DNA from: SIG440 sp045580025
GTDB lineage: Bacteria > Bacillota > Clostridia > Monoglobales > Monoglobaceae
Direction of reading: 5' to 3'
DNA length: 15,705 bases
Assembly (NCBI GenBank): GCA_045580025.1
Contig: JAZNNB010000061.1
Location: 1 to 15,705 of the forward strand
Made by a program: the position numbers and the translations under genes. The notes beneath the pieces are model-generated. The model saw only the letters and a program-made list of their open reading frames with translations, did not search any database and was not told where the DNA came from. Shown in pieces: positions 6,545 to 13,326 of the stretch (positions are counted from its first letter, which is position 1; each line of letters opens with the position of its first letter).

Positions 6545-7683
6545 ATTTTATGCTCCATTCTGACAGACCTGTCAACCTCTATTATATCCTCAAGTGTAAA
6601 ATTTAATTTGTTTTTATATTTACGAAGAACTTCTGCCACATATTCACCGATTTTCAAAAATCCGATTTTGCCCCCCAGAAATGCATCAACCGCCACCTCG
6701 TTGGCAGCATTTAAAACAGCGGGCATAATTCCGCCCATTTTCCCAGCCGCCTTTGCCAAGGCAAGACAAGAAAATACCTCCTCATCAGGTTTTGAAAAGG
6801 TCAGTTTTGAAAGCTTGGCAAAATCCACCGATTCCTCAGGTGATGCAAGACGATTAGGATATGTGAACGCATATTGAATGGGATGCTTCATTGAGGGATA
6901 TCCCATTTGTGCAATCACGCTTCTGTCACAAAACTCCACCATAGAATGAATTATACTTTCACGATGGACCATAACCTCTATATCATCAAAATCCACATCA
7001 AAGAGCCACTTTGCCTCAATCACCTCAAGCCCCTTGTTCATAAGGGTTGCGCTGTCAATGGTGATTTTTGCCCCCATTGTCCAGTTGGGGTGTTTAAGTG
7101 CCTCAACTTTTGTCATATCTTTAAGCTCATCACGACTCTTCCCAAAAAACGGGCCCCCTGATGCAGTAAGCAAAATCTTTTTGAGTTCTGACCGTTTTCC
7201 GCCGTGAAGTGACTGAAAAATAGCCGAATGCTCGCTGTCGACGGGCAAAAGCCTTACATTATGCTTTTTCACCGCATCCATAAAAAGGCTGCCTGCTGTC
7301 ACAAGAGTTTCCTTGTTGGCAAGAGCAATGTCCTTTCCCGCTTCAATCGCTTTCATTGTTGGCACAAGTCCCGCAAACCCCACGATTGATGAAAGCACCA
7401 TATCGCACTCATCAAGTGTCGCCGCGCGGCACAAGCCCTCCTGACCGCAAAGCACTACGGTTTCCGTATCCGCAAGCCGCACCTTTAAATCGCTATATTT
7501 ATTTTCATCAGCAGCCGCCACGATTTGAGGTCTATACTTCCTCGCCTGCTCTTCAAGAAGCGCTGTATTTGAGTTCCCAGTGATCGCCAAAACCGAAATG
7601 TCCTTTATGCCCTTAAGGTCATCAACCACCTCAAGAGCCTGAGTGCCTATTGACCCAGTCGAACCAAGTATTGATATATTCAT
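6541..7683 (-). CDS. dxr: 1-deoxy-D-xylulose 5-phosphate reductoisomerase
   Basis: A 380-residue NADPH-dependent enzyme that converts DXP to MEP, the committed step of non-mevalonate isoprenoid synthesis. The N-terminal GSTGSIG (7-13) is the NADPH loop. LANKETLV, PVDSEHSAIFQ (metal-binding Asp and Glu), TASGGPF, HPNWTMGAKITIDSATLMNK and VHRESIIHSMVEF are all conserved active-site segments. Length is normal. GCGAGG lies six bases before the ATG, 12 bases after cdsA. It supplies precursors for UppS, encoded two genes upstream. Confidence 0.97.
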   Translation of the reverse strand: MNISILGSTGSIGTQALEVVDDLKGIKDISVLAITGNSNTALLEEQARKYRPQIVAAADENKYSDLKVRLADTETVVLCGQEGLCRAATLDECDMVLSSIVGFAGLVPTMKAIEAGKDIALANKETLVTAGSLFMDAVKKHNVRLLPVDSEHSAIFQSLHGGKRSELKKILLTASGGPFFGKSRDELKDMTKVEALKHPNWTMGAKITIDSATLMNKGLEVIEAKWLFDVDFDDIEVMVHRESIIHSMVEFCDRSVIAQMGYPSMKHPIQYAFTYPNRLASPEESVDFAKLSKLTFSKPDEEVFSCLALAKAAGKMGGIMPAVLNAANEVAVDAFLGGKIGFLKIGEYVAEVLRKYKNKLNFTLEDIIEVDRSVRMEHKI

Positions 7684-7695
7684 ATGTTTCCTCGC

Positions 7696-8493
7696 TTAAA
7701 TACCAATAATGTTAAGATAAATATAGACCAGCGGAGCAACAGCAATTACACTGTCAAGTCTGTCCAAGATTCCGCCGTGACCTGGGAACAGACTGCCATA
7801 GTCCTTGACCCCAAACTTACGCTTGATAATTGATGCGGTTAAATCGCCAATTTGTGAAACAGGCGAAATAATCAGTCCCAAAACCCCAAGCTTTATATAA
7901 TTTATCTCCATTTTAAAACCCTTTTCAAGCAAAAGGCCATAAAGAAGCAACAGCACAATGCACCCCAAAGATCCGCCAATTGATCCCTCGATTGTCTTTT
8001 TGGGGCTTATTTCAGGGCAAAGCTTGTGCTTTCCCAAAAACACACCGCTGAAATAAGCAAAGGTATCGGTGGCGAATGCCCCGATAAACACAATCCACAA
8101 AAGCCTTGTACCATACTGAAGACCTTTGATGTCAATCAATGTTGAAAGCAAAAACGGAATATAAATAACCCCGAAAATCAAAATTCCCGCATCGAGCACA
8201 CTGACAGCTTTATGGCATTTCAGCATCACGCAGAAAATCGCCATAAGCCCCACATAAAAGAACGGCATATAAAGAGACACGGGGATATAGGTCCTGAGGC
8301 AAACAAGAACAGCTGCCACATATCCCACAGCGCACAAGCCTTTATGTTTAGTGAGCCCCGTTGCTTTCAGAAACTCAAAAAGCCCCATAACGGAAACCAC
8401 GGCAACCGCCGCCGCAACAACATAAGCATTTGAAAGCAGCACCAAAACCAATATTGGTGCAAGACACAGCCCCGTTATAATTCTTGTTTTCAT
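7696..8493 (-). CDS. cdsA: Phosphatidate cytidylyltransferase (CDP-diglyceride synthase)
   Basis: A 265-residue polytopic membrane enzyme that makes CDP-diacylglycerol from phosphatidic acid and CTP. About seven to eight hydrophobic segments are visible. The C-terminal signature is intact: SIIKRKFGVKDYGSLFPGHG followed by GILDRLDS, with the Asp residues that hold the metal ions. The start MKTRIITGL at 8493 is chosen because GGGAGG lies seven bases upstream; the 22 extra codons of a longer frame would read through a terminator-like hairpin. It is separated from uppS by an unusual 277-base gap but only 12 bases from dxr. Confidence 0.95.
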   Translation of the reverse strand: MKTRIITGLCLAPILVLVLLSNAYVVAAAVAVVSVMGLFEFLKATGLTKHKGLCAVGYVAAVLVCLRTYIPVSLYMPFFYVGLMAIFCVMLKCHKAVSVLDAGILIFGVIYIPFLLSTLIDIKGLQYGTRLLWIVFIGAFATDTFAYFSGVFLGKHKLCPEISPKKTIEGSIGGSLGCIVLLLLYGLLLEKGFKMEINYIKLGVLGLIISPVSQIGDLTASIIKRKFGVKDYGSLFPGHGGILDRLDSVIAVAPLVYIYLNIIGI

Positions 8494-8520
8494 AAAAGTC
8501 CCTCCCAATCCATCGTTCGC

Positions 8521-8546
8521 AAAAACGGGCGGATAACAATCCGCCC
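8521..8546 (-). terminator. Terminator-like hairpin upstream of cdsA
   Basis: GGGCGGAT (8527-8534) and ATCCGCCC (8539-8546) form a perfect 8-bp GC-rich stem with an AACA loop. On the minus strand it is followed by G-T5 (8525-8521). It lies between uppS and the cdsA ribosome binding site, so it could attenuate transcription into cdsA-dxr-rseP. I see no clear new promoter between it and cdsA, so complete termination is unlikely. Confidence 0.6.
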
Positions 8547-8578
8547 ACGTTTCACTCATACCTTTTATTTTTTGTCAC

Positions 8579-8766
8579 GCGGTTCAATGAAGTTAAACGC
8601 TATACGCCCTGCCATCAGGCAGAGTCGCAGAGTTTAAACCGAGCAATCTTTTTATCGGGCAAGGAAAAAGCACAGTAAATACTTTGTGTATTTGCGAGCA
8701 TTTTTCTGCAGCACGGCGGGAAGATTGTCACTTTAAACCGTATATGGTTTAGCTTCTTTGTACCGC
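8579..8766. repeat. 188-bp long imperfect inverted repeat (MITE-like or structured RNA element)
   Basis: The outer arms 8579-8606 and 8739-8766 are reverse complements at 23 of 28 positions. Inner arms 8632-8650 and 8721-8738 continue the pairing (GTTTAAA...CAATCTT on both sides), and a central stem AAATAC/GTATTT (8677-8682, 8688-8693) closes on a TTTGT loop. The left arm is interrupted by about 25 bases (8607-8631) that hold their own hairpin CTGCC-ATCA-GGCAG (8609-8622), giving a three-way-junction shape. The element begins five bases after the uppS stop and is non-coding. I see no target-site duplication and no transposase. Confidence 0.7.
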
Positions 8767-8770
8767 CCAT

Positions 8771-9508
8771 CTAAACCTTTCCAAATCTGCGGTTTCTCAT
8801 TTGATAGTCAAGAATTGCCTGCTCCATATCCTTTTCGGAAAAATCAGGCCAATTTATGTTGCTGAACCAGAACTCCGCATAAGCCGCCTGCCACAACAAA
8901 AAGTTCGAAAGACGATATTCGCCGCTGGGACGAATAATCAAATCGACCTCTGGTGCGTTCGCCGTATACATAAGTTCAGATAAACTCTGCTCAGAAACAC
9001 CCCGAAGTGTCCGTCTGCCTGCGGCAATTTCTTCAGCCAGTGACTTTGCCGCACGAGTAATTTCTGCTCTTCCGCCATAATTCAGCGCTACATTAAGAAC
9101 AAGACCAGTGTTCTTTGATGTATATTCTTCCGCATGGTCAATGGCGGCATTTATCTTGTCAGAAAGTGCACTGCGGTCACCAATAACACGAAGTATTACG
9201 TTTGTCCCTTTGAACTGCTCCTCAACCTGCCCGAGATATGTATAAAGGAGGTCCATAAGAGCATCAACCTCGCTCTTTGGCCTGTTCCAGTTTTCGGTGG
9301 AAAAAGCATATGCGGTCACGCATTTCACGCCGATTTTGTTGCAGTAAATAACAATCTTTTTAAGGGTTTCTGCTCCCATGCGGTGTCCCGCACTTCTGGG
9401 AAGGCCCCTCTTTTTTGCCCATCGGCCGTTTCCGTCCATGATAATCCCGATATGCTGCGGGATATTATTCATATCAAGCTTTCTGCGGTTTTTCTTCTTA
9501 AAAAACAT
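8771..9508 (-). CDS. uppS: Undecaprenyl diphosphate synthase (cis-prenyltransferase)
   Basis: A 245-residue cytosolic enzyme that extends farnesyl diphosphate with cis-isoprene units to the C55 lipid carrier used for peptidoglycan and wall polymers. HIGIIMDGNGRWAKKRGL at about 19-36 holds the catalytic Asp25 and the diphosphate-binding loop. AFSTENWNRP (68-77), ALNYGGR (141-147) and RPSGEYRLSNFLLWQ (193-207) are conserved, the last carrying Arg193, Arg199 and Glu197. The usual Thr of R-T-S-G-E is Pro here. The natural end is RRFGKV with a TAG stop, at normal family length. GAGG inside the end of frr lies 11 bases before the ATG; the gap to frr is six bases. Confidence 0.96.
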   Translation of the reverse strand: MFFKKKNRRKLDMNNIPQHIGIIMDGNGRWAKKRGLPRSAGHRMGAETLKKIVIYCNKIGVKCVTAYAFSTENWNRPKSEVDALMDLLYTYLGQVEEQFKGTNVILRVIGDRSALSDKINAAIDHAEEYTSKNTGLVLNVALNYGGRAEITRAAKSLAEEIAAGRRTLRGVSEQSLSELMYTANAPEVDLIIRPSGEYRLSNFLLWQAAYAEFWFSNINWPDFSEKDMEQAILDYQMRNRRFGKV

Positions 9509-9514
9509 AAAAGA

Positions 9515-10066
9515 CTATACCTCAAGAATTTCTTTTTCTTTATCAGCAATGATTGTGTCAATGTTTGCCACAAACTTGTCTGTAAGCTTCTGGATTTTTG
9601 TTTCAAGATCTTTGAGGTCGTCCTCAGTAATCTCCCCGTCCTTCTTCTGCTTTTTAAAGCCTTCCAAAGAATCACGGCGCACGTTGCGGATAGCAACCTT
9701 GCATTCCTCACCACGCTTTGAAATGCCCTTTACCAATTCTTTTCTTCTTTCTTCTGTAAGGGGCGGGAAGTTAAGACGAATCATTTTTCCGTCATTTGAG
9801 GGTGTAATTCCTATGTCAGACTTAAGTATCGCCTTTTCAATTTCCCCAAGAATTGATGCATCCCAGGGCTGAATTGTAATTGTTCTTGGCTCAGGAACAG
9901 CAACAGTACCCACCTGCTGTACAGGAGTGGGAACTCCATAGTATTCAACTGTTACCTTATCAAGAACAGCAGGATTAGCGCGGCCTGCACGGATTGCTGC
10001 GAGGTCTGCCTGAAGAACTGCTATCGCCTTATTCATTTTGTTTTCTGCATTTTGCATTATGGTCAT
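9515..10066 (-). CDS. frr: Ribosome recycling factor
   Basis: A 183-residue factor that, with EF-G, splits the post-termination ribosome. The conserved RAGRANPAVLDKVTVEYYGV (about 27-46) with the downstream VPEPRTITIQPWD, and a C-terminus ending KEKEILEV, match the family throughout. AAAGG precedes a cluster of starts: GTG 10067, ATG 10064-10066 and ATG 10055-10057. The ATG at 10066 gives the N-terminus closest to known factors, but the AAAGG is only two bases away, while it is 11 bases from the inner ATG, so initiation at 10057 (180 residues) is possible. It lies directly between pyrH and uppS, the classic order. The stop is TAG. Confidence 0.95.
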   Translation of the reverse strand: MTIMQNAENKMNKAIAVLQADLAAIRAGRANPAVLDKVTVEYYGVPTPVQQVGTVAVPEPRTITIQPWDASILGEIEKAILKSDIGITPSNDGKMIRLNFPPLTEERRKELVKGISKRGEECKVAIRNVRRDSLEGFKKQKKDGEITEDDLKDLETKIQKLTDKFVANIDTIIADKEKEILEV

Positions 10067-10095
10067 CACCTTTCAAAAATTTTTCGTGTAGATTA

Positions 10096-10800
10096 CTATT
10101 TAACTATTGTTCCTATTTCTTCACCCTGGATTGCCCTCTTTATGTTTTCGGGGTCATCAAGACCAAACACCAGAATGGGAATATTATTGTCCATACAAAG
10201 CGAGGTAGCCGTTGAGTCCATAACCCCGAGACCGCGGTTGAGGACATCAATATAGCTGAGTGAATCAAATTTTTTGGCATTTGGATTCACATGCGGGTCA
10301 CTGTCATAAACACCGTCAACTTTCTTCGCCAGAAGAATGATTTCTGCATCAATTTCTGCCGCACGGAGTGCCGCTGTTGTGTCGGTTGAGAAGAACGGGT
10401 TTCCTGTTCCGCAGGCAAAAATAACAACTCTGCCTTTCTCAAGATGACGCATAGCTTTGAGTCTTATATAAGGCTCTGCAATCTGTCTCATTTCAATGGC
10501 GGTTTGCACGATTGAGTGAATTCCCTGCTGTTCAAGCGCGTCAAGAAGAGCAAGAGAATTGATAACCGTAGCAAGCATACCCATATGGTCTGCACGGCTT
10601 CTGTCCATACCCTCGCCTGTTCTTCCACGCCAGAAGTTTCCACCGCCCACCACAATGGCGATTTCAGCGCCCATTTCGTGGCATTCCTTTATTTTGCCCG
10701 CAATGGTTGTAACAGTAGCATTGTCAAGACCAAAACCCTTGTCCCCTGCCAGTGCTTCACCGCTGACTTTCAGCAAAACTCTTTTGTACTTAAGTGACAT
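10096..10800 (-). CDS. pyrH: UMP kinase
   Basis: A 234-residue hexameric kinase of the amino-acid-kinase fold that phosphorylates UMP to UDP. KRVLLKVSGEALAG near the start holds the ATP-phosphate Lys and Gly residues. VVGGGNFWRGR, DRSRADHMGMLATVINSLAL, FACGTGNPFFSTDTTAALRA and KVDGVYDSDPHVNPNAK are the conserved segments. The start MSLKYKRV at 10800 is supported by GGAGG eight bases upstream, not the longer frame. Two consecutive stops, TAG TAA, end it. It heads the pyrH-frr-uppS-cdsA-dxr-rseP run; no convincing promoter lies in the 44 bases before it, so it may share the promoter of the preceding membrane protein gene. Confidence 0.97.
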   Translation of the reverse strand: MSLKYKRVLLKVSGEALAGDKGFGLDNATVTTIAGKIKECHEMGAEIAIVVGGGNFWRGRTGEGMDRSRADHMGMLATVINSLALLDALEQQGIHSIVQTAIEMRQIAEPYIRLKAMRHLEKGRVVIFACGTGNPFFSTDTTAALRAAEIDAEIILLAKKVDGVYDSDPHVNPNAKKFDSLSYIDVLNRGLGVMDSTATSLCMDNNIPILVFGLDDPENIKRAIQGEEIGTIVK

Positions 10801-10844
10801 TTTTCTTACCTCCAAAACTTTATATGTTTCAAAACTCAAAAAAA

Positions 10845-11321
10845 CTATTCCGAAATATCAATTACCGTGACATCAAGTTCAACCTCGGGTTCTATTCCCC
10901 CCTCAGGAGTGGTAACCGTCTCAGGAGAAAAGTCTGGCTCGCTTTCAGCACCGCCGCTTTCACTGGTACTGGTATTGGAATTTCCCGCACTGCTATTTCC
11001 TGCATTTTGCTGAGAGGTCTGTCCCTGACTGCTTACTGGAACCTCCTGAACAATAATCTGGCTTGACGCTGAACTCTTGTATTTTTCAACCGTTGCATTG
11101 AGCATTTCAATCTCATCTTCAAGGCTCTGTACCTGAGTTTTGAGTTCTTCGTTTTCAGCAGCGGTTTCCTCGCCGCCTATGGTAACAAAATTTATGGGGT
11201 TTATAATAAGACTAAATGCAAGAAAAAAAGACACAACAAAGGCAAGAACCGTACCAAAAACAATTCCGGTGCCAAGAAGTATCTTTTTCGTTTTCAAAGA
11301 TATATGTGATTTGCTTTCCAT
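10845..11321 (-). CDS. Membrane-anchored coiled-coil protein with low-complexity tail, unknown function
   Basis: A 158-residue protein I do not recognise. A short basic cytoplasmic segment (1-14) is followed by one transmembrane helix (about 15-39), a predicted coiled coil with heptad Leu/Val (about 54-82, ENEELKTQVQSLEDEIEML), then a Ser/Asn/Gly/Gln-rich stretch (about 84-125) and an acidic, Pro/Glu/Val-rich end (FSPETVTTPEGGIEPEVELD). The layout resembles divisome or wall-spanning anchor proteins, which is only an analogy. The ATG at 11321 has GGAGGGGAG nine bases upstream; an in-frame TTG two codons earlier is less likely. The stop is TAG, 44 bases before pyrH. Its promoter overlaps a 28-bp dyad. 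Confidence 0.75.
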   Translation of the reverse strand: MESKSHISLKTKKILLGTGIVFGTVLAFVVSFFLAFSLIINPINFVTIGGEETAAENEELKTQVQSLEDEIEMLNATVEKYKSSASSQIIVQEVPVSSQGQTSQQNAGNSSAGNSNTSTSESGGAESEPDFSPETVTTPEGGIEPEVELDVTVIDISE

Positions 11322-11353
11322 AAGCAAGTTCTCCCCTCCAAAGAATTCTCTGT

Positions 11354-11381
11354 TTAGAAAAGTATATCATATCTTTTCTAA
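11354..11381. promoter_or_regulatory. 28-bp dyad overlapping the promoter, candidate operator
   Basis: TTAGAAAAG (11354-11362) and CTTTTCTAA (11373-11381) are perfect 9-bp inverted arms around ten A/T-rich bases. The dyad covers the -10 box and most of the spacer, where a dimeric repressor would block RNA polymerase. No regulator gene is in the window. Confidence 0.5.
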
Positions 11382-11389
11382 CTATTCAA
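11361..11389 (-). promoter_or_regulatory. Sigma-A promoter of the coiled-coil membrane protein gene (and possibly pyrH operon)
   Basis: On the minus strand TTGAAT (11384-11389), 17 bases, TATACT (11361-11366). The predicted start lies near 11354, about 33 bases before the ATG. It probably also feeds pyrH and downstream genes, as no terminator separates them. Confidence 0.75.
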
Positions 11390-11469
11390 GAGAAAAAACA
11401 AATTTTCGTACAAAAATAAATGCCATCACAAAGCATCTGTCGTTTTTTGCCTTATCTACCAAATTTATG

Positions 11470-11499
11470 TGGACAAAAGCTCCTTTTTCGTGATATAAT
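11470..11499 (+). promoter_or_regulatory. Sigma-A promoter of the phosphodiesterase gene
   Basis: TGGACA (11470-11475), 18 bases, perfect TATAAT (11494-11499). The start near 11506 leaves a leader of about 32 bases with AAAAAGG before the ATG at 11539. The rest of the divergent gap (11390-11469) shows nothing I can name. Confidence 0.7.
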
Positions 11500-11538
11500 T
11501 TAAGAAATTTATCGAAACAAAAAAAGGCGGTTTTATTT

Positions 11539-12069
11539 ATGAAACTTTTTATAGCATCCGACATACACGGGTCCCTTTACTTTTGCAAAAAAATGCTTGA
11601 ATGTTTTAAAGCCGAAAGGGCTGACAAGCTCTTGCTTTTGGGGGATATTCTTTACCACGGGCCAAGAAATGACCTTCCCAAAGACTATAATCCAAAAGAG
11701 GTTATTCCTCTTCTGAATTCTATGAAAGACAGACTTCTTTGTGTGCGTGGCAACTGCGACGCCGAGGTTGACCAGATGGTGCTTGAGTTTCCTATCCTTG
11801 CTGACTATCTTTCAATCACAGTGGGAAATACAACCATTTATGCTACCCACGGACATTTGCCACCCCAAAAGCTTCCGCCTCTTAAAAACGGTGATATTTT
11901 GCTGTCGGGACACACTCACATCCCTCTGAGCAAAACCAAGGACGGCATAACATATTTAAACCCAGGCTCTGTTTCAATCCCCAAAGAAAACAGCCACCAC
12001 GGTTATATGCTTTTTGAAGACGGCAATTTTGTATGGAAAGATTTTGACGGAAATATCGTACAAATCTGA
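11539..12069 (+). CDS. yfcE: YfcE/MJ0936-type metallophosphodiesterase
   Basis: A 176-residue calcineurin-like phosphoesterase. Metal-binding motifs are in order: SDIHG (Asp8, His10), GDILYHGP (Asp36), GNCD (Asn72, with Asp74), THGH and SGHTH. NPGSVSIPK near the end is the typical closing loop. Members hydrolyse phosphodiesters such as artificial substrates or cyclic nucleotides with Mn2+; the physiological substrate is generally unknown. Length is normal. AAAAAGG lies about 11 bases before the ATG. It has its own promoter, divergent from the coiled-coil protein gene. Confidence 0.9.
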   Translation: MKLFIASDIHGSLYFCKKMLECFKAERADKLLLLGDILYHGPRNDLPKDYNPKEVIPLLNSMKDRLLCVRGNCDAEVDQMVLEFPILADYLSITVGNTTIYATHGHLPPQKLPPLKNGDILLSGHTHIPLSKTKDGITYLNPGSVSIPKENSHHGYMLFEDGNFVWKDFDGNIVQI

Positions 12070-12103
12070 TTTTTCTCTCAAATTTTCCCTAAAGAGCTGT
12101 CCC

Positions 12104-12131
12104 TTGACAAGCCTTACCTTTTATGTAATAA
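12104..12131 (+). promoter_or_regulatory. Sigma-A promoter of the AI-2E family transporter gene
   Basis: A perfect TTGACA (12104-12109) is followed after 16 bases by TAATAA (12126-12131). The transcript would start near 12138 with a leader of about 80 bases. Confidence 0.65.
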
Positions 12132-12157
12132 TTAAACTTAAGTGTATAACTACCATT

Positions 12158-12199
12158 CCCCTTGTCTGCGGGGGCTTTTCATAAACAATTCTGCAGACA
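12158..12199 (+). promoter_or_regulatory. Leader with two mutually exclusive hairpins before the AI-2E transporter
   Basis: CCCC (12158-12161) can pair with GGGG (12171-12174), followed by CTTTT, a weak terminator-like shape. TGTCTGC (12163-12169), its loop, can instead pair with GCAGACA (12193-12199), which abuts the AGAAAGG ribosome site. The two pairings exclude each other. Regulation is inference; the stems are short. Confidence 0.3.
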
Positions 12200-12216
12200 G
12201 AAAGGCAACGAAAAAA

Positions 12217-13302
12217 ATGCAAAATGAACGCCTTGAAAAACGTAAAGGATTTATCATAAACACACTGTTTTTTGGAATTTTGGCAGTGCTTGTTTTTCTA
12301 TGCTTTAAATATGCAATAAAATGGCTTATGCCGTTCATCGTGGGCTTCTTGATTGCCGCTTCGGTAAATGCTCCCGTGAAAAGGATTTGCAGTGCTACAA
12401 AAATAAACCGAAAATTCTGTGCTATTGTCTTTTTACTTATCGAATATGCTCTCATCGTCCTTGTTATATGGGTACTTGGTGCAAAAATTGTGGATTCTCT
12501 CAAAGACCTTTTTTCAAATCTTCCAAAGCATTACGATGAAAGCATTGCACCATTTTTGTCAAATTTCTATATCTGGATTTCGGATATGACCAAGCGGATT
12601 TCTCCTGACACCCTTGACCAGATATACCTTATGTTTGAAAGCACTATGGATAGCCTCAGAGGTTTCATTTTAAACCTCTCTGCTACAATGGGCAAAGGCC
12701 TTGCAAGCTTTACCACAAGGCTTCCTTTCTATTTAATATCCTTTGTGTTCACAATTCTCGCTTCAATTTTCACAAGCATCGACTATTCAAACATTATGAC
12801 ATTCCTCAAAAAACAGCTCCCGCCAAGATTTGCGGGTGTTTTGGACGACGCAAAAAGCCACTTAGGGAAAACTATTCTTAGCTACTTAAGAGCTTATCTG
12901 ATTATATGGATTATCACTTTTACCGAGCTTTCAATCGGTCTTTCAATCCTCAAAGTGAACAGCGCCATAGGTCTTGCCGCACTTATCGCAATAGCGGACA
13001 TACTTCCCGTTATCGGAACAGGCGGTGCTCTTATCCCCTGGGCGATTTTCTCACTCTTTACTCAGAACTATTTCCTTGGCATAGGACTCATCATTCTGTA
13101 TATTGTTATTCTCGTCGTGAGAAACTTTGCTGAACCAAAAATTGTGGGCGACCAGCTGGGTCTCAACCCCCTTGTTACCTTGATTGCCATTTATCTTGGT
13201 TATCTGTGGATGGGCGTTTGGGGTATGATTTTGCTTCCCATTACCGCTACCATCCTCATAGGTCTTCACAAAACGGGCAAAATAAAGCTGTGGAAAGAAT
13301 AA
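12217..13302 (+). CDS. AI-2E family transporter (TqsA/YtvI-like permease)
   Basis: A 361-residue polytopic membrane protein of the AI-2 exporter family, with about eight hydrophobic segments: a pair at about 16-60, one at 72-95, then an amphipathic region at about 100-180, and a cluster at 195-350. The typical C-terminal motifs are present, LIAIADILPVIGTGGALIPW and NFAEPKIVGDQLGLNPLVTL, followed by GYLWMGVWGMILLPI. Members carry varied small solutes or ions, so the substrate cannot be told; YtvI-like members are linked to sporulation. I chose the ATG at 12217 (AGAAAGG 11 bases upstream) over a frame opening at 12142 that reads through the leader hairpin. It is followed after 24 bases by xth. 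Confidence 0.9.
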   Translation: MQNERLEKRKGFIINTLFFGILAVLVFLCFKYAIKWLMPFIVGFLIAASVNAPVKRICSATKINRKFCAIVFLLIEYALIVLVIWVLGAKIVDSLKDLFSNLPKHYDESIAPFLSNFYIWISDMTKRISPDTLDQIYLMFESTMDSLRGFILNLSATMGKGLASFTTRLPFYLISFVFTILASIFTSIDYSNIMTFLKKQLPPRFAGVLDDAKSHLGKTILSYLRAYLIIWIITFTELSIGLSILKVNSAIGLAALIAIADILPVIGTGGALIPWAIFSLFTQNYFLGIGLIILYIVILVVRNFAEPKIVGDQLGLNPLVTLIAIYLGYLWMGVWGMILLPITATILIGLHKTGKIKLWKE

Positions 13303-13326
13303 TATTTTCAAGTTGAGGTCATAAAA

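Noticed and set aside
8494..8559. N-terminal extension of CdsA by 22 residues
   Set aside because: The extension runs through a terminator-like hairpin, and an ideal GGGAGG site precedes the inner ATG at 8493.
9134..9872. Long plus-strand open frames (195 and 164 codons) across uppS and frr
   Set aside because: They lie wholly antisense to well-conserved genes, lack ribosome sites and resemble no protein family; they are mirror frames.
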